From Hydractinia symbiolongicarpus (Eukaryota; Cnidaria; Hydrozoa; Anthoathecata; Hydractiniidae): a stretch of DNA of 64,000 nucleotides. The stretch covers positions 23,312,001 through 23,376,000 of the forward strand of contig NC_079876.1 in the NCBI RefSeq assembly GCF_029227915.1. The letters are read 5' to 3'. A program made the translations under genes and the position numbers. How positions within the stretch are numbered: the first letter of the stretch is position 1; each line of letters opens with the position of its first letter. Of this stretch, positions 46,058 through 59,842 are shown piece after piece. The notes below the pieces were generated by a model that was not told the origin of the DNA, searched no databases, and saw nothing but the letters and a program-made list of their open reading frames with translations.

Positions 46058-46159
46058 ATGTTCGTTATTATCGGAGTTTTGCTCGTTGTTTGTGCATTCG
46101 CTGGACTGATGATAGCATCCGATGAATGTGCAAGACCGACGAATAGATACAGCCAGTAG
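46058..46159 (+). CDS. possible 33-residue hydrophobic micropeptide
   Basis: ATG with an A at -3 opens MFVIIGVLLVVCAFAGLMIA and then SDECARPTNRYSQ: one hydrophobic segment (or signal peptide) with a short polar tail. It could also be the first exon of a secreted protein. No supporting neighbour. Confidence 0.25.
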   Translation: MFVIIGVLLVVCAFAGLMIASDECARPTNRYSQ

Positions 46160-48310
46160 CCACGAACGACGACGATACATACGCGTCAGACCGACTTAAC
46201 TGACGACATTTGACAGCTATCGTGGAAAATGACGCAAAAGAAACGATTAATACGTAACAAATACACCTAGCACCACCAATGTTTCAGTAACGCAATGATT
46301 CAACAGATAGTGAAAGATATTTATTTGAGGAACGTAACACACGATATTTCTTTCATACTCAGACTTATTGTATTGTAGTACAGAATGGTCCACAACAACA
46401 TGTATTTCTCTTACAACGATTGACCAACAGTAGTATTCAGGCTAGCGTTTTCTATGTTTTAAACCATTATAAACCTTTGCAGCTTGGCCACGTTTGTTTA
46501 ATAATTGTATTGGCACATTATTCTGCTAAAATGATTCACTGTATTTTGACCTTATATAATTTTATTATCTTGTTTTTAGGTATTGAATTTAAAATGTTTG
46601 CACCTCAATATTTTCTATGCTTCCGAACAAATTGATTGCGATCGCTTTTTTTTCTCGTTAAAGCCCTAATTTTCATTAATTAAATTTACCTATAGAGCTG
46701 CACGTGCAGTGAATACAAATTAAACCGGAAAGTGAAACAAAGAAGAAACTCAAAAAGAAATATCAACATTTTATGGAGTCATAGTCTTTTCAAAATTTTC
46801 ATAAAATTTAATAAATTCAAACATACAGTATTTACTCGATTAACTGCGGCTCTTAATGTACACAATCCGCAGAAATGTTAAAATATTCACACATTGGTGA
46901 ATATTTTCAAGGAGCCAATTTATGTACGAGATTACATGAGAAACTAGCCGAGGGGGTAAAATTTTTATTTATAAAGCGGGTTGACATTGATTTTTAAAAG
47001 AATGTCTTAAGATCTAGTGCTCGTAATGTTGTATTTATTATAGTGTAGTTAAGTCTAGCTTAGAATAAACGTATTTCATATTCCTGTACAAGTTACCGAC
47101 TCACACATTAGGTGGCTAGTGTTTGAAAAAGAAACTTCAGGAACGAAAAGTTGTTTAATAGCGCGCCGTTTATTCATTTTTGTGCAAAATGCGCATATTT
47201 TGCTTTCCGTACAAAAGTTTGACTGATTTTTTTCTGCCATTATGAGTCTTATCTCACATGTGTTGGATGTTGGATAGTTACTGGTTACGTGGATTTTAAT
47301 GTATGTATTTAGTCCTTAAGTCTTTCAACTATGGTTTTACATTGATTTAATATCATTTTGGACCTTAAAACATATTGATTGCATCAATTATAAGGAACTT
47401 ATAGCTAGCTATAGCTAAATTAGATGCATTTTGGAAATTCATTCTGCTGACTTTGATTCTTTTTTTTATTCCATTTCATTCTATTTCTAAAGTTTTTACC
47501 AGCGTTGCTAATGATTTTGTATCTCCATTATGATGATACGATCATCTTAAAATTTGTCATTTCAGATGATTCTTTACCCCAAAAGTCTTGACATCAATCA
47601 AATATAATTGAAATACAAGGTTTCACTGTATTATAGGCAACAACATCACTGGTTACATCAAAAATTTATCGCCAATGAAGTCCAGAATTTAGCTTTTGTT
47701 ATGTTGTTGAGATTTTTCAAATCGAAGAGAAATTAGCTGCGTAGGAGCTTTTATATTATTTCGTATGTATATGTAGAGTCTAGCGTATCTCACATTGGAA
47801 AAAAACACATCACAGAAATTAGGACGTTTTAGCTAATTCATCTTTTGTTCAACCAGGAAAAATTTCCACTTTGTTTACCTGCATTTTTGCAAAGTTATTT
47901 TATGGAATAAAAACCACGAGGGTGCCGATAAGCCGCATACACCTTGAAAAGTGCGGGCGTTTTCTGGCGAGTTCGGCGTTTTGAAATAAAATCAGGTATT
48001 CGCCTGAAAAAACCCACATAGAACCGAACAATGCCCGAACAAAAAAAAAGATTCAACACAAAAACACTCAATGATTCACCTCAATTTTTTTAAAAAAATA
48101 TAAAAATTATAATGAACTCTGGTAGCGAAGTGCTTAAAAGAAGTGTTTTTGCTGGGTTTTTATAAGATTTACTTGATAAATAACTTATACAGAAAGAAAA
48201 ACAATGTGGTTGCCTAATATATTTTTATGTATATATATTAATTACTTATGTAATATTGTTATAGAGATTTATGAGAATAGCTGTCAGCTCCATTTTCTCA
48301 GTTTTAACGT
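46160..48310. other. non-coding stretch, no gene recognised
   Basis: AT-rich with short frames only. The 71-codon frame at 46420 is hydrophobic low-complexity and not recognised. Confidence 0.45.
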
Positions 48311-48637
48311 TTATTGTTGTATTAAATAACACAATTTTTGAGGATGGAAGTTCGAAGTGCCTGTTATTTTTCCTGATGTTACTTCTATTCCGATATGTTT
48401 GTAAAGATTTTTGAGAATCACATCCAAGCTGCTACTTTTTATAAATTCCTTGTCTTTCATAATTGATATTTTCTTCTCATTCACAAATTTGTTACTTAAA
48501 ATTGCAGTAATATGATGTGCTGATGGTACAAACAGGACTTGTCTATTGGGTTTTACAGGAATTGATTTTTCGAATACCCAGTGTTGTGTCTTTGTTTTTA
48601 TTATATATATACTTATGTATATAGTTAATTGTGTATT
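48311..48637 (-). pseudogene. unknown coding-like frame, 108 codons without early ATG
   Basis: Open from stop to stop on the minus strand with ordinary protein composition: QHWVFEKSIPVKPNRQVLF, VPSAHHITAILSNKFV, SSSLDVILKNLYKHIGIEVT, then ITGTSNFHPQK. It could be an exon of a minus-strand gene or a mobile-element relic. A second minus frame just upstream (48759-48959, KWLKSVYARKWDGLN) might belong with it. I do not recognise the family. Confidence 0.3.
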
Positions 48638-49268
48638 CTTTTGTTATTCATGGTTTTTGAAAACAATTTATTAAAAGAAAATAAATAAAAAATATTACTG
48701 ATATTTTTTTATAGTAAAAGTTCTTTATATACGGTGTTTTTTTAATCGACATCACCCTCTATATGGAAGTACTGCTGCTACCCCTTATAATAGAACATCT
48801 CCACAAAAGCGTAGATAGTTGAAAATCTTCTTGTTTCAACTGACAGAAGGTCAGAAAAGCCTTCTGGCAGTTGTGAGTGTTTAAGCCGTCCCACTTTCTT
48901 GCATAGACAGATTTTAACCATTTTCTAATTGATTTATTAGGATTGGATTGTGTGTTCAAACCGACAGGTTTTCTTGTTAATTTTAGATTCTCACAGGGGA
49001 TGCTAATTCAAGGGAATTTTAGATTCTACAATGAGACGCTTATAAAATCAAATCAAGAACACCACAATATAGCTTTAACTTCTCCCTTCAGGTAAACAAT
49101 AAGAGCAATAAATCTAACAAACAATGTACCTATCAAAGAAAAGTAGCTAAACCAAATTTGTAATTTTATTTTATTTCAAAGAAGCACCGCTTTAAATAGT
49201 TGTGTCTCAAATTAACGCCTTTTGAGAAAATAGTGGGGCGCTCATTTAATGCGCTTTTCAAATATTTT

Positions 49269-52200
49269 ACACCAAAAATTCGAGGGGAGTAAGATGCTTT
49301 TTTCAAGTAAATACGTTATATATCATTATCAAATAAAATTTTCACATTCTAACTAAAGAACAAGACTTCTATTTGCAAACGTAAAGTAATAAGTACGCAG
49401 TCTGTAGTTTATAAAAATTTGCAAAGAGTGGTCCATGATACAATACAAAACTAAACAATCTCCTTCGTAAACTACAGAACAACGATGAGCTAAATTTTAA
49501 CAAGAAATAAAAACAATACTAAAGTATAAATTCTTTTATACTTCTTTCTTCAGCTACTGATGTATATTGCCGTAATTCTTACTGAACAGAATTATAGAAG
49601 AGCTGCATCGCTAATAAAAAACACACTGAATTTTCTCAGGTAAACACACAGAACTTAGATAAAATAAAATAGATTGGAACAAAATAAACAAAAAATAATA
49701 AAAAACAAAAAGCTTTTGACAGTTGATGGTTTTTCCGCAGAGAAGTCCCGAAAGGTGTCCCAACTCAAATCCACCTTCTTACTTTCTAATTTCTAAATGA
49801 ATGAAACAATACTTATGGAAATGCTACATTCCAAACTTCCATAAAAATGTGAACTTTTATAATTTTTATCTAAAACTATTTGTGTTAACCTATTGTTACT
49901 GTTTTAACCCATATTTACGGCGTATAATTTACTTTCACTTGCCTGTAAACATTCAGCAGTTTTTTCCAAGCATTCAACTCTCTGCTGTAACTCCTAGATA
50001 AAAAATTAATTCCGTACTCTGTATCTTCATTATGCTAACCCTTGCATGTTGATCAGACTAATCGCACTTTATCTTATTTCATCTGGCTATTTATATCACA
50101 TAAAAATGCCATAAATTTGCATCATAAAAAATTCCTTACAATTGTGCTGGATAGGTAGAAAGCAAATAAAAAATACTTACATTGACCATCTTTATTACAT
50201 TGACGTTTCCTTCCTCAAAATTTTGAGCCAAGCATTTAAAACTAATAAATTATTTGTTACATTTCCATCGTGACGCATTCAACGGAAGGAGAAGAAATTT
50301 TGCAAATAGCAATGAAGAAGGATAAAGAAAGTTTACACAAACATTATTTGTTTCAAAGCATAAATTTTTTTGCCCTGGCTGTTGGTTGAAGATCATGTAG
50401 ACACATTGAATTCATATTTTCTTAATTTTTATTTCACATATATTTTTCGGGAACTTAGTAAAACTGAGCTTAATTACACGTTATAAGAAACGTAACCATT
50501 TAGTTGAGCCTGGACTTTTTTAAATGCTTCTAAATTCGGATTTTTTAAGATGTGGGTTTCTTATATAGATTCGTTTCTTATTTAAAAAAATATGTATGCC
50601 TAAACATCATGTGTATTCGAATAAACCTAATTTAATATCCCGAGTAAAAAATTCGGATGTCTACAAGCTCTTCTTGACAACCTGCACCACGAGAGGGTAG
50701 CCGATGGGACTCAGCAGATCATACTTAGATATAGGGCAAATTTATGTTGTAATTAGCATTTTAATAAAAAAAGACTTTAGACAAATTTTAGTGATGTAAT
50801 GGAAAAATTCCAGTTGTCGTTTACTTGATGTTTCATTGATGAATATAACTGATGAATATTACACCAAAAATTCGAGGGGAGTAAGATGCTTTTTTCAAGT
50901 AAATACGTTATATATCATTATCAAATAAAATTTTCACATTCTAACTAAAGAACAAGACTTCTATTTGCAAACGTAAAGTAATAAGTACGCAGTCTTTAGT
51001 TTATAAAAATTTGCAAAGAGTGGTCCATGATACAATACAAAACTAAACAATCTCCTTCGTAAACTACAGAACAACGATGAGCTAAATTTTAACAAGAAAT
51101 AAAAACAATACTAAAGTATAAATTCTTTTATACTTCTTTCTTCAGCTACTGATGTATATTGCCGTAATTCTTACTGAACAGAATTATAGAAGAGCTGCAT
51201 CGCTAATAAAAAACACACTGAATTTTCTCAGGTAAACACACAGAACTTAGATAAAATAAAATAGATTGGAACAAAATAAACAAAAAATAATAAAAAACAA
51301 AAAGCTTTTGACAGTTGATGGTTTTTCCGCAGAGAAGTCCCGAAAGGTGTCCCAACTCAAATCCACCTTCTTACTTTCTAATTTCTAAATGAATGAAACA
51401 ATACTTATGGAAATGCTACATTCCAAACTTCCATAAAAATGTGAACTTTTATAATTTTTATCTAAAACTATTTGTGTTAACCTATTGTTACTGTTTTAAC
51501 CCATATTTACGGCGTATAATTTACTTTCACTTGCCTGTAAACATTCAGCAGTTTTTTCCAAGCATTCAACTCTCTGCTGTAACTCCTAGATAAAAAATTA
51601 ATTCCGTACTCTGTATCTTCATTATGCTAACCCTTGCATGTTGATCAGACTAATCGCACTTTATCTTATTTCATCTGGCTATTTATATCACATAAAAATG
51701 CCATAAATTTGCATCATAAAAAATTCCTTACAATTGTGCTGGATAGGTAGAAAGCAAATAAAAAATACTTACATTGACCATCTTTATTACATTGACGTTT
51801 CCTTCCTCAAAATTTTGAGCCAAGCATTTAAAACTAATAAATTATTTGTTACATTTCCATCGTGACGCATTCAACGGAAGGAGAAGAAATTTTGCAAATA
51901 GCAATGAAGAAGGATAAAGAAAGTTTACACAAACATTATTTGTTTCAAAGCATAAATTTTTTTGCCCTGGCTGTTGGTTGAAGATCATGTAGACACATTG
52001 AATTCATATTTTCTTAATTTTTATTTCACATATATTTTTCGGGAACTTAGTAAAACTGAGCTTAATTACACGTTATAAGAAACGTAACCATTTAGTTGAG
52101 CCTGGACTTTTTTAAATGCTTCTAAATTCGGATTTTTTAAGATGTGGGTTTCTTATATAGATTCGTTTCTTATTTAAAAAAATATGTATGCCTAAACATC

Positions 52201-54035
52201 ATGTGTATTCGAATAAACCTAATTTAATATCCCGAGTAAAAAATTCGGATGTCTACAAGCTCTTCTTGACAACCTGCACCACGAGAGGGTAGCCGATGGG
52301 ACTCAGCAGATCATACTTAGATATAGGGCAAATTTATGTTGTAATTAGCATTTTAATAAAAAAAGACTTTAGACAAATTTTAGTGATGTAATGGAAAAAT
52401 TCCAGTTGTCGTTTACTTGATGTTTCATTGATGAATATAACTGATGAATATTACACCAAAAATTCGAGGGGAGTAAGATGCTTTTTTCAAGTAAATACGT
52501 TATATATCATTATCAAATAAAATTTTCACATTCTAACTAAAGAACAAGACTTCTATTTGCAAACGTAAAGTAATAAGTACGCAGTCTGTAGTTTATAAAA
52601 ATTTGCAAAGAGTGGTCCATGATACAATACAAAACTAAACAATCTCCTTCGTAAACTACAGAACAACGATGAGCTAAATTTTAACAAGAAATAAAAACAA
52701 TACTAAAGTATAAATTCTTTTATACTTCTTTCTTCAGCTACTGATGTATATTGCCGTAATTCTTACTGAACAGAATTATAGAAGAGCTGCATCGCTAATA
52801 AAAAACACACTGAATTTTCTCAGGTAAACACACAGAACTTAGATAAAATAAAATAGATTGGAACAAAATAAACAAAAAATAATAAAAAACAAAAAGCTTT
52901 TGACAGTTGATGGTTTTTCCGCAGAGAAGTCCCGAAAGGTGTCCCAACTCAAATCCACCTTCTTACTTTCTAATTTCTAAATGAATGAAACAATACTTAT
53001 GGAAATGCTACATTCCAAACTTCCATAAAAATGTGAACTTTTATAATTTTTATCTAAAACTATTTGTGTTAACCTATTGTTACTGTTTTAACCCATATTT
53101 ACGGCGTATAATTTACTTTCACTTGCCTGTAAACATTCAGCAGTTTTTTCCAAGCATTCAACTCTCTGCTGTAACTCCTAGATAAAAAATTAATTCCGTA
53201 CTCTGTATCTTCATTATGCTAACCCTTGCATGTTGATCAGACTAATCGCACTTTATCTTATTTCATCTGGCTATTTATATCACATAAAAATGCCATAAAT
53301 TTGCATCATAAAAAATTCCTTACAATTGTGCTGGATAGGTAGAAAGCAAATAAAAAATACTTACATTGACCATCTTTATTACATTGACGTTTCCTTCCTC
53401 AAAATTTTGAGCCAAGCATTTAAAACTAATAAATTATTTGTTACATTTCCATCGTGACGCATTCAACGGAAGGAGAAGAAATTTTGCAAATAGCAATGAA
53501 GAAGGATAAAGAAAGTTTACACAAACATTATTTGTTTCAAAGCATAAATTTTTTTGCCCTGGCTGTTGGTTGAAGATCATGTAGACACATTGAATTCATA
53601 TTTTCTTAATTTTTATTTCACATATATTTTTCGGGAACTTAGTAAAACTGAGCTTAATTACACGTTATAAGAAACGTAACCATTTAGTTGAGCCTGGACT
53701 TTTTTAAATGCTTCTAAATTCGGATTTTTTAAGATGTGGGTTTCTTATATAGATTCGTTTCTTATTTAAAAAAATATGTATGCCTAAACATCATGTGTAT
53801 TCGAATAAACCTAATTTAATATCCCGAGTAAAAAATTCGGATGTCTACAAGCTCTTCTTGACAACCTGCACCACGAGAGGGTAGCCGATGGGACTCAGCA
53901 GATCATACTTATATATAGGGCAAATTTATGTTGTAATTAGCATTTTAATAAAAAAAGACTTTAGACAAATTTTAGTGATGTAATGGAAAAATTCCAGTTG
54001 TCGTTTACTTGATGTTTCATTGATGAATATAACTG
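49269..54035. repeat. three tandem copies of a 1,592-bp unit
   Basis: Copies 49269-50860, 50861-52452 and 52453-54035 (the last about 9 bases short). They are nearly identical; the differences I see are GTCTGTAG/GTCTTTAG (about 50996) and ACTTAGATATAGG/ACTTATATATAGG (about 53910). Each unit is non-coding; an identical 66-codon frame (at 49801, 51393 and 52985) is a by-product. No inverted ends are seen. This is a recent tandem duplication, a young long-unit satellite, or an assembly artefact. Confidence 0.97.
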
Positions 54036-55255
54036 TTGACGATTGCGTCATATACCCCCCGCGAAGAAGCTCTTTTTATATTTGTCTACGTTTTTAGATA
54101 TACTTTTTAATGGAAGAGTGAAGACACGTTTTCTAAAAAGACAAGAGTAAAGTATTTTTATATCATAATCTTAGTTTTTATACAAGGTTTTAGATAATAA
54201 CTTACAGGAACCGATGTGTGATGGATGGTAGGTTAATTGTGGTATGATGGTTGATAGAGTACGAATGAGATATAGATGCAACTGGATGTCGAATTTCTTT
54301 GTAATTATTGTAACCACAGGCTTGTACACGTTTTTTTTTTTTACAAGAAACATGCATTTGGGCTTAGGCTTAATGTTTCTTTCTTTTTTCGAGACATAAG
54401 CCTCAAATGTTTCTTAATTGTTCTATATTCTCAATTGTTTCAAAAACATGCTTTCCCGATGAACAAACATACTTCCCACCTGAGAAAAATCGATGCAAAT
54501 ATTTTCCTGTTAGTTTCTTTCACCATAGATTTTTTTCGGATGAAGGAAACATTTTTGATTTGTTTGACTTTTAGTACTTTCTGTTTAGTTTTTGGTTCTT
54601 GGAGAAGAATATTTCTTAGAAAAAAATTGTTTCTTACCAATTACCCATATTTCTTAGTTTTTTCCAATTTAAGCCTATGTCTCTTGCATGCATGTTTCTT
54701 GTGAAAAAAAGAAACGTGTATAAGGCTGATAAACCCTCCACCTCCACCACCAACAACACAATTAATAATCAACGTAATACTGTAACTCTAATGCACTTTG
54801 TTTAGGTTGCATTTGAACCTACACCTCCTTTACGCACTCAATTATCTATTGATTGTGAGAGGCTGTAACTGTATCGTAATTGCTTCAAAAATTGGTATAA
54901 ATATAGATGCAACTGAAAGCTAATTTTTTTGTAATTATTGTAACACACCTTCGTAAGGGCGTTTTATAATAAAGTTTGCCTTTAATTTTTCTTTCTTTTT
55001 TTTCTTTGTATGTGATATGATATATATGTGCAATTGGAATGGTTTTTGATGTGTATTATTGTAAAAGAGCCGTTCTTGAGTAATTGGCTCGACAAGTGTC
55101 CAATTCTTTTTCGCATCTAGAAAATTCAGTGTAAGCCAAGATTATTTCTTCCATTTGAATTCATTGTTGTAACTTGATACGCATGTGGGTGGCGGTTTTA
55201 CCATCTGCAATCGGCATAACCTAACTTTTGGCAATTGTTATCGCATATCCTGGCA
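54036..55255. other. non-coding; degenerate repeat words
   Basis: TATAGATGCAACTG followed by TTTTTGTAATTATTGTAA occurs at about 54270 and 54900, with a weaker form at about 55020. The frame at 54276-54704 is F/L-rich low-complexity and not convincing. Confidence 0.4.
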
Positions 55256-57234
55256 TTAATGGCAGGCCATTTCTGCTACAACAATCAGGATCACATCGAC
55301 CTTAAAAGCAGTAATTGGTATCCATGTTGGATGTTCTGGAATCCATATTGGGCCTTTATAATTTGGGAAATCAATAAAAACACCTATTGGAAATTCAGGT
55401 GGTGACATGTTTGGTGAATAAAGGATTGCAATTACTTTTCCCATGGCACCATTATTTAGACCAAGACCTGTAAGACCCTTTTGGTTCTTGGTGAGGATTA
55501 CAGTTGCACTAACTGCCTTTAAATATGTTACTGGTATTTGAACCAGTTGTTTATCAGTCAAAGAGTGATGTTTACCACGGCCTATTGATGGAATAGCAGC
55601 AACTGGCACATAAAGGCTAGCTAATTTATTGTGGTTTTCTTCATTACCTTCATTCCGTGTTTCCGTCAATATAAGGACGGGGTCATGTAAAAAGTTACAT
55701 TTTCTAGTTTAGGGCAAAGCATCTTCGTAACGGTTACTTATATCTTGTCAGTCTTAGGTAATCGATTCATTGCGTATTCTAAGTAGTTGCTGTAGAGGGG
55801 ATAACTGATCTGGGCCTTGGCGCATCATGCCTGTAAAAACGATAACATCTTGAAACGAGCGATAAATTGCATAACCAGGAAAGTTAATTGTGGAATCATC
55901 GTGTTTTGGCGGATCCAAAGAACGAATTGGTTCCAAACCAAAGTCCCTCAAAATATTAACCGTTGGTAACCTCCATAATAATTAACAAAGTCTCCCGTTG
56001 TCTCACATAATCTTTGGCTGCACCACAAGAAGCTTCGACTGCATGCTACGTTTACGGTGGAAATAATTTCAGTTCATGGTTTTCATGTTTGTCTTCTCAG
56101 CGGATAGTCAGAAAGCTGAACAGAATTTAAACTCTTATAGTTTTTCAGTTTATGTGGTAGTGGAGTCATTGAGTGTATAGTGCGACCATTAGGTATGAGG
56201 ACTGTTGCTGCACCAGTTTGCGCAAAGTTCATAACAAGAGAATTTCGCTTAAAAATACGACAAACGATTCTGGTGAGTGTGGTAATAATGAATGTTTTTT
56301 CGACTCCAGCTGTTCCTTGTGTTATTAAACGTAATGGCTGGGTACCTGTTGGCAATGTTCCGCTGTTAAAATGCTGAAGATTTATACCAATGACTGTTCT
56401 CTGTTAATCATTAGCATTTAAGATTTTTATTTGGGGTAAGGTACAATTATCAGCAAGCTATGATTTATTTATTTCTGCTTCTTCAGATATAGATTGTAAC
56501 TATGCGTCAACATTCATTGGCAATCACTACCAAAACTTTGAATTGCATAATATTTTTTTTCAAATGTAAGGCCTTCATTAAAAAGAGCATATCGTACATC
56601 CGACTCATTGATATCAGCAACATGTTGTGTCGCAATATCTCTTCTAATTGCTCTGCCTATGTTTATTTCTGCACTTGCGGAATTTTGGGAACTTTGAGAA
56701 CTTGCATCTGTATATTGTGACGATTGACATGGAGGCTGAAATGTGATTTCGCATTTTCTCAACCTTTTTAGCAAAATATTTTTTAGCCTCTTTCAATGCA
56801 TCGATTAAGACAGATAGCTTTCAGTTTAAACAAGGAAGCTAAGGCATGGGCAAATAACTCGTGTGTGTCTTCAATTCTTCTGGAGTGTGCCACGTTCCAT
56901 CGGAAAATATATTGAGCATATCTTTTTCATATTACTATATAATAAATATTCCTGTAAAAACTGGGACGTGATCTACTTTGCAATTGCAATTAAATTTCTT
57001 GCTCCAGTTTCATAATGATATTTCTAGCTCATTTTCTCTACGCTTATCGCTTAAGTATTTGTCCAACATCCTACTCATCTTTGTAACGGTTCCATCTTCA
57101 CCAGACTTATCCAAGGTTCGATAGCCACTGATACAAATGTAGCGAAAATTGAAAACGGTACACCACTTTTGATGAAATCTGCAGCGCTTGGTACATCTAC
57201 TAGACCAGCAATTTGATGAAGTAGATGTTATCAA
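55256..57234 (-). pseudogene. Helitron-type (PIF1-like) helicase, decayed
   Basis: Read on the minus strand: LRLITQGTAGVEKTFIIT (Walker A, where the Gly before Lys has become Glu), VMNFAQTGAATVLIPNGRTI, SM (56083-56355); DDSTINFPGYAIYRSFQDVI, MMRQGPDQLSPLQQLLRIR (55754-55951); KAVSATVILTKNQKGLTGLG, LNNGAMGKVIAILYS (55256-55669). These are successive motifs of the PIF1-like helicase that forms the C-terminal half of Helitron replicase-helicases. They lie in different frames with stops between them. No Rep (HUH) domain and no clear Helitron ends were found. It could be the relic of the autonomous partner of the small Helitron-like copies, but no shared ends prove that. Confidence 0.65.
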
Positions 57235-58686
57235 TTAATGTTATCAGTTAATGTTATCAATTTATTTAAAGTCGATTATTCACATATTTACAATAGTTTC
57301 CAAAAAAAAGTAATTAAGAAAACTAATCTAAATCAACAAGTCGTGATCGTGTGATCTCTCATATCTTGGAATGTTCCCAGCGCCTGCGGATCATAAATTC
57401 TGAACCACTTATATGATTAAGTGATGAAACTTGGCACAGTGATAGAATGTGTTAATACAGACTTATTCCAGGTAAAAAAATAATTCGATCACAACATAGG
57501 CATCAGAAATGACGTCATAAAATGTTCTGCAAAATAAAATTTTCTGTTCCTGATATCATAAAAGTCTCGTTCTGCATTATATACACCTTGTGGAATTTAT
57601 CATTGGTAACACAAAAACATTCATTAGCATACACAATTTTTTTTAAAAAACCAAACAACCCAAAAACAGTTTTTTATATTGAATTGATGAAAAAAGAATT
57701 TTAAAAACACAGAGTCTTTGTTTAAAAATAGGCGAAAATTCCAGGAAATTAAAATTTTTAGGAAAAAGTTATCAAATTTCAACATTCAATGTCATCCACA
57801 AAAAAAGATATGCCCAATTGAAATTGCAAGGGGAACTTTGTGCCCCCAGGTATAATAGGGTTAAAAGAAGGAATTTCTTTGCCACTTGTTCTTTCCTTTT
57901 CCTCATTATTCTTACGACGATAATGCAAACAACTGGAATTACAATTATGGAGACCTATTATATTAACAAGATAAGTATCTTGCTCTCTTATACCACCTTC
58001 ATACCGAAAGTTCTTGCGCCAGTTGGTTATGGTCTGGAGGAGTTTGAGTCCCTTTCGGTGTTGCCCATCGATCTTTGTTTGAAACCGTTCTTCTAGAGAT
58101 ATCAATAATTTTATTCCTCCCCCAATAGAATGCAGCGAAGTAAATACAGGTCTTCATTTGTTGTTTGCAACCAATTGTGAAGTTCCTGCGGACAAGCCAT
58201 CCATGATTGTTTTGACCTTTTAAGCGTGCTTAGTCAATGATATAATTTCGTGTATCTCCCTTCTACTTTTAGAGAATTCATATCGCCACCAATTATCATC
58301 ATATTACAATACTTCCTTGTTGACTGTGGCAAAGTAATTAACAGTCCTTGCATCGAAATACTACGATATAAAGATTTTGTAGATTTATTTCCCGCTTGAA
58401 TTTGCTGTTGCTTTCCCTTTGCTGCCGCACAGTATGTTCATTTAAATTGTTAACTAAGGCATGATACTTATAAGTAATTCATGTAACGGTTTCCAATGGA
58501 ATTCTACGCAACTGTTGTGATTAAAATATACCGTTAAATCGCCAAAGTATTTTCGTCTACAGGACATCCACTTTTTTGGTTTCTCCAGTATGGATCTCTA
58601 ATAATTTTTCGTGGAACTAAATCCTCATCATCTTTTTATAAGTTATCTCTCAGTTCAGCGTTGTGGGATGAATATCATTTAATATT
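57235..58686. other. no gene recognised
   Basis: Frames at 57779-58105 (minus) and 57818-58096 (plus) overlap and neither is recognisable. It may be further debris of the Helitron. Confidence 0.35.
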
Positions 58687-58806
58687 ATTTCATAAAATCT
58701 CCGCCGATATAATATTGGATAATCGAGCCCAATCTCTACATATTGAAACCCAAACTCCCCCTACCGCAACAATATTTTATATCCTGCTTTATCTACTTCA
58801 AAATGA

Positions 58807-59842
58807 GTGAAGATATGCAAACAAACCGTGATGAGCAACGTTCGCAGGGAAAACGACGTCATTGAACCAAATAACAAAAGTTGCCGATTCGAAGCTGTGC
58901 CCGATGAGGTTTTGAACAGTTACCAGCTTCCAACTGAAAAGGAAAAATATATAGAGAAGCATACAACTCGTTATATCACGGATAAAGTGTTAAATGATAC
59001 GACTTAGATACCTCATCCAGTACCTTCGAATGTATCACCTGCATTGAAAATGGACGATTTTTTCAGACAATTTTTGGAAGATAAAAATAAGAAGTCTGAA
59101 ATCACTACGGATAGTATAATGGAAAAATTACACCAAAAAAACTATTAATGTTTTTGGACCCTTGTCCAAACTATGGTTATCCATTGAGGAAGCTATGAAT
59201 TCCCATTCTGATGAACCACCTGTGCTCAATTTAGACCAACTGTCTCATTATATGGAACAAACTGTCACGTTGCTGGGCCAATCGATCAATGCTGTCAGCT
59301 ATCAACGTCGGGTGTCAGCGTTATCAGCCATCATGGCGGATGCCAAGAAGGCGAAACAAACCGTTCGCGATCGAGGTCCAACCTTGCAATCATCTGGACA
59401 GAATCTGTTTGGTGATGGTTTCAAGAAACATGTATTTGATACGGCTAAAGCAAGAAAAGAATCCAAGGAGATCTACAACATGACGAAACATAGCGTAGGT
59501 TCGAGCCGTGGGGGTAAACAGCCCTTTCGGAAAGGCCCCTCATTCGGTCAACGAAATGGGGGCCGAACAGCTACTGGTAGACGAACTTATTATCAACAAA
59601 GGCGTCAAGATGGTGGATCTGGATATGAGCAGAGTACTCACAACAGAGGTTTCCAAGGTAAAAATATCTTTCAGAAGGGAAACGTTTCTCAGCATAGCTT
59701 CTCCGAGACAAAGAATCTCATTCGAGGAGCCGGATATCATTCCTTTGCATACATTAAAAAAGGTGCATCCAGTTGTCAAACGGATGTTTCCTCAACAAAA
59801 ACTTGGAAAATTTCCAATTGCTGCAAGACTGCAGTACTTTAA
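58807..59842 (+). pseudogene. DIRS gag-like protein, broken
   Basis: N-terminal part 58807-59007 (VLNSYQLPTEKEKYI), a stop at about 59005-59007, then readable sequence (SPALKMDDFFRQFLEDKNKK) and a frame change at about 59150 into SKLWLSIEEAMNSH, LNLDQLSHYMEQTVTLLGQS, VSYQRRVSALSAIMAD. The Gly/Arg/Gln-rich tail, with SSRGGKQPFRKGPSFGQR, is a basic nucleic-acid-binding end. The frames overlap the start of the RT region. Confidence 0.65.

Noticed and set aside
49801-53185. Three identical 66-codon frames (49801, 51393, 52985) as a conserved small gene family
   Set aside because: Identity follows from the 1,592-bp tandem duplication; the frame has no recognisable feature and conservation extends equally into non-coding parts.
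54276-54704. 142-codon frame as a membrane protein gene
   Set aside because: Phe/Leu-rich translation of T-rich DNA with no recognisable motif or splice context.
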